NCBI RefSeq assembly: GCF_013761175.1
Contig: NZ_JACDUR010000001.1
Coordinates: forward strand, 1,116,001-1,180,000
Origin: Nonomuraea soli
GTDB taxonomy: Bacteria > Actinomycetota > Actinomycetes > Streptosporangiales > Streptosporangiaceae
Length of the DNA: 64,000 nucleotides
Direction of reading: 5' to 3'
Of this stretch, positions 61,639 through 64,000 are shown piece after piece. The position numbers and the translations under genes are program-made. Each line of letters opens with the position of its first letter. Position 1 is the first letter of the stretch. Under the pieces are notes generated by a model, which did not search any database, was not told the origin of the DNA, and saw only the letters and a list, made by a program, of their open reading frames with translations.

Positions 61639-63257
61639 CCGGCCAGCCTAGTGAGTGGGATCTCACCGCGCACCACCGTGCCGGCGCCGGGGGAGGACTC
61701 GACCTGCAGCGCGCCGCCGATCGCGCCGAGGCGGTCGGCCATGTTCACGAAGCCGTGCCCGTCGCCGCCGGAGCCCGGCTCGAAGCCGCGCCCGTCGTCG
61801 CTGACGGTGAAGCGCAGCGCCGCCGGGTCGGCCCAGACCCGCACGCGCACCGAGGCGCCCTCGCCGGCGTGCTTGCCGGCGTTCTGCACCGCTTCCAGGC
61901 AGCAGAAGTAGACCGCCGCCTCCACCTGCTCCGGGTAGCGCTCGGCGGTGGAGACCTCCACGCTGTACGGCAGCGCCACGCGCCTGGCCACCGATCGCAG
62001 CGCCTGGCCGAGCCCGTGGTGACGCAGCAGCGGCGGATAGATGCCGTGCGCCAGCTCGCGGACGGCGGCGTTGGCCTGGCGCACGTCGTCGCGCAGCTCC
62101 TCCAGCAGCGCGGGAAGCGTGGCGGGCTCCTGGCGCAGCAGCTCGGCCGCCAGTCCCAGCTTGACGCTCAGCGCCGCCAGGTGCTGCTGGGCGCCGTCGT
62201 GCAGGTCGCGCTCGATGGCGCGGCGCGAGGCGTCGGCGGCGGTCACGATGCGCAGCCGGGAGGCCTGCAGCTCCTCGTTGCGCCGCCGCAGCTCGGCCAG
62301 GGAGGCCTGCAGCGCCGTGTCGAGACGCATGTTGTGCAGCGCCAGGGCGACCTGCCTGGCCAGCTCGACGAGGATGCGGTCGTCGTCGTCGGTGAAGTCG
62401 CCCTCGCCGGGCGCTCGCCGTACGACCAGCAGGCCCAGCAACTCGCCCAGGTGCGCGGCCGGGGCGGCGCGCACCGGCGCCGGGCCGTCGAGCAGGGCGG
62501 GCAGCCACACCGACAGCCACGTGTTGCCGCCGGTCCTGGTCCTGCCGACCACGACGCGCTCCTTGGCGTCGAGGACGAGCTCGGCCGCCTGCCGTTCCGG
62601 CACGCTCGCTGCCAGGGAGAGCCGGCCGTCCGCGCCGACCCACACCTCGGCGCCCGCCGGGCCGAGCGTGGCCCTGAGCGACTCGACGAGCTGCAGCAGC
62701 AGCTCGTCGAAGGGGACCGCGCGGCTCATCCTGGCGCCGAAGGAGGCCAGCAGCTCGGCCGGGTCGGGACCGTGGCGTTGCAGCAGGGAGTGGCCGAGCG
62801 CCACCAGGCGGAAGCGCATCGGCAGCGCCAGCGCGACGGCGGTGATCGATGACAGGATGCCGGCCAGCAGGACGTCGCGCTCAGCGCCGACCGGTGAGCG
62901 GCCCAGACCCACCACCACGGTCAGGTACACCGTCACGACCAGCACCGTCAGCCCCGCCACGACCAGCGACTCCACCAGGACGCGCCCGGCCAGCCGGGCG
63001 GTGGCGGGTAACCGGCCCAGGACCAGCCCGGCCGCCGGCAGCACCAGCGTCGCCGGCACCCACGGCAGAGGGGAGGCGGGGAAGCCGAGCAGCAGGTGCA
63101 GCGCCAGGAGTACGGCCTGCGCCGCGCCCGCGACGACCGTCGTGGCCGCCAGCCACTGCAGCCTCCTGCGGCGGGCGGCGGCCAGCCTCGCCACGCGCAG
63201 CACCAGGCCCACCACCAGCGCCATGACCCAGGTGAGCGCGAGCGAGGCGATGATCAC
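61620..63257 (-). CDS. Sensor histidine kinase with GAF-like domain (NarL-type)
   Basis: 545 residues. About five helices in residues 1-150, a GAF-like domain (about 165-310), then HisKA_3 with phospho-acceptor His353 (E-R-D-L-H-D-G-A-Q-Q) and a HATPase_c (Q-N-A-G-K-H-A, S-D-D-G-R-G-F, G-H-G-F-V-N-M-A-D-R). GTG 63257 lies 4 bases after the permease stop. The kinase is therefore probably co-transcribed with the ABC permease, a typical sensor-transporter arrangement for peptide or drug stress. Confidence 0.92.
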   Translation of the reverse strand: MIIASLALTWVMALVVGLVLRVARLAAARRRRLQWLAATTVVAGAAQAVLLALHLLLGFPASPLPWVPATLVLPAAGLVLGRLPATARLAGRVLVESLVVAGLTVLVVTVYLTVVVGLGRSPVGAERDVLLAGILSSITAVALALPMRFRLVALGHSLLQRHGPDPAELLASFGARMSRAVPFDELLLQLVESLRATLGPAGAEVWVGADGRLSLAASVPERQAAELVLDAKERVVVGRTRTGGNTWLSVWLPALLDGPAPVRAAPAAHLGELLGLLVVRRAPGEGDFTDDDDRILVELARQVALALHNMRLDTALQASLAELRRRNEELQASRLRIVTAADASRRAIERDLHDGAQQHLAALSVKLGLAAELLRQEPATLPALLEELRDDVRQANAAVRELAHGIYPPLLRHHGLGQALRSVARRVALPYSVEVSTAERYPEQVEAAVYFCCLEAVQNAGKHAGEGASVRVRVWADPAALRFTVSDDGRGFEPGSGGDGHGFVNMADRLGAIGGALQVESSPGAGTVVRGEIPLTRLAGWPSGS

Positions 63258-63261
63258 GGGC

Positions 63262-64000
63262 TCACTCCGCCCGGAGCACGTGGCCGATGCGCATGCGCGC
63301 GGCCCGCCGTCCCGGCCAGACCGCCAGCGCGTTGGCGACCAGCACCGCGACCGGCGTCACCAGCAGCAGCGCCCAGAACGCGATCGGCGGCTGGTAGAAC
63401 AGCGGCGTCTGGTCGGCGACCACCCGCCACAACGTGCGTCCCAGTGCCACTCCCAGGGGCACGCCGAAGCTCAGCCCGATCACCGCCAGCAGCGTCGCCT
63501 GCATGATCACCACGGTCCTGGCCTGGCGCCTGGTCATGCCCAGCGCCCGCATCACCGCGACCTCGACCGCGCGCCGCCGTACGGCTGTCGCCAGCGCGTG
63601 GCCGACCGCGCCCACGGCCAGGACCGCCAGGAAGACGGCGAGCAGGATCGGCAGGACCCGCAGGTTGCTGATCTCGGTGGCGGCCTCGGGCGGCTGCACG
63701 AAATCGACCGACATGGTGTTCTCGCCCGGCAGCGACCGCAGGGCTGCGGCCAGCCGTTCGTGCACGGCGGCCGGGTCGGCGCCGGGGCGCAGGGCCAGCA
63801 TCGCGCCGAAGTACTTGAAGCCGTCGCCGAACATGGCGCGGAAGCCGTCGCCGGTGAGCCAGCCACCCTCGTGGTACTCGTTGTGCGCGGCGGGCATGAC
63901 GAAGCCGACGCCGGTCACCCGCAGCTCGTGCCCGGAGAGGGTGACCACGTCGCCCACCTCGGCGCCCAGCGCGCGGGCCGACGACACGCCCAGGGCCACC
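63262..64000 (-). CDS. FtsX-like ABC transporter permease, C-terminal part
   Basis: The gene continues beyond the right edge; about 246 C-terminal residues are present. A MacB-type periplasmic segment (G-A-E-V-G-D-V-V-T-L, V-T-G-V-G-F-V-M) precedes the FtsX core: three helices with A-V-R-R-R-A-V-E-V-A-V-M-R-A-L-G-M-T-R-R-Q between the first two. The C-terminus is W-P-G-R-R-A-A-R-M. The internal GTG near 64000 is unlikely to be the true start. Confidence 0.88.
   Translation of the reverse strand, partial: VALGVSSARALGAEVGDVVTLSGHELRVTGVGFVMPAAHNEYHEGGWLTGDGFRAMFGDGFKYFGAMLALRPGADPAAVHERLAAALRSLPGENTMSVDFVQPPEAATEISNLRVLPILLAVFLAVLAVGAVGHALATAVRRRAVEVAVMRALGMTRRQARTVVIMQATLLAVIGLSFGVPLGVALGRTLWRVVADQTPLFYQPPIAFWALLLVTPVAVLVANALAVWPGRRAARMRIGHVLRAE

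Overview
The window is very GC-rich, almost free of non-coding DNA, and starts many genes with GTG. Leaderless-looking promoters, PriA (the dual HisA/TrpF isomerase), a MalEFG-type importer operon without its own ATPase, and a set of small actinobacterial membrane proteins point to a filamentous actinomycete. The gene content fits the Streptosporangiaceae (Nonomuraea-like), but that placement is an inference. I recognise 68 protein genes, two of them cut by the window edges. I saw no tRNA, rRNA, CRISPR array, insertion sequence or phage gene. No gap between genes exceeds 300 bases; the largest is about 190.

Layout. 1-6.3 kb (mostly minus): a cut AAA-type regulator, a class A penicillin-binding protein, a MurA-like enolpyruvyl transferase with Asp in place of the usual catalytic Cys, a TetX/PHBH-like FAD monooxygenase, and a divergent GntR/TetR hybrid regulator. 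6.3-13.4 kb: a membrane protein, a three-gene NarL-type two-component operon, an amidase, and an AraC regulator divergent from an Fsr-like efflux pump, then YbaK. 13.5-19.5 kb: a tightly overlapped histidine operon (hisD-hisC-hisB-small membrane protein-hisH-membrane protein-priA-ridA-hisF). 19.5-23.3 kb: a glutamine synthetase-like ligase, a 53-residue membrane protein, and two membrane proteins (one ABA4-like) controlled by a divergent MerR. 23.3-33.5 kb: an endonuclease Q homologue and a seven-gene, fully overlapped operon (binding protein, two permeases, two 2-hydroxyacid dehydrogenases, an enolase-superfamily enzyme, a DinB-like protein), divergent from a TIM-barrel gene and lacI, with several LacI-type operators.

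33.5-42.6 kb: a heterodimeric ABC exporter with one degenerate ATPase site, TetR, a rifampicin-phosphotransferase-like enzyme coupled to an EmrB-type pump, and a divergent MerR. 42.5-46.5 kb: a GH20 hexosaminidase, a DinB protein and an RsbW/MEDS/STAS partner-switching set. 46.6-51.5 kb: hisI followed by a trp cluster (TIGR02234 membrane protein, DUF4190, DUF2752, trpC, trpB, trpA) with no trpE and no trpF, ended by a strong bidirectional terminator. 51.5-54.1 kb: GH35 beta-galactosidase with a divergent AraC. 54.2-58.1 kb: MauE, DsbA-like and Lgt envelope genes and two paralogous anchored proteins of unknown function. 58.3-64 kb: a BpsA-like branched-polyamine synthase, an LGFP-like secreted protein, a lone receiver domain, a second NarL-type pair and a cut FtsX-like permease.

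Two themes run across the window. First, drug-facing genes are scattered through it: the Asp-type MurA, an Fsr-like pump, a TetX-like monooxygenase, an RPH-like enzyme with a DHA2 pump, and the heterodimeric exporter, most with a local regulator. Second, in-frame tandem repeats of 9-30 bp have expanded inside at least six unrelated genes, including one TIM-barrel enzyme.
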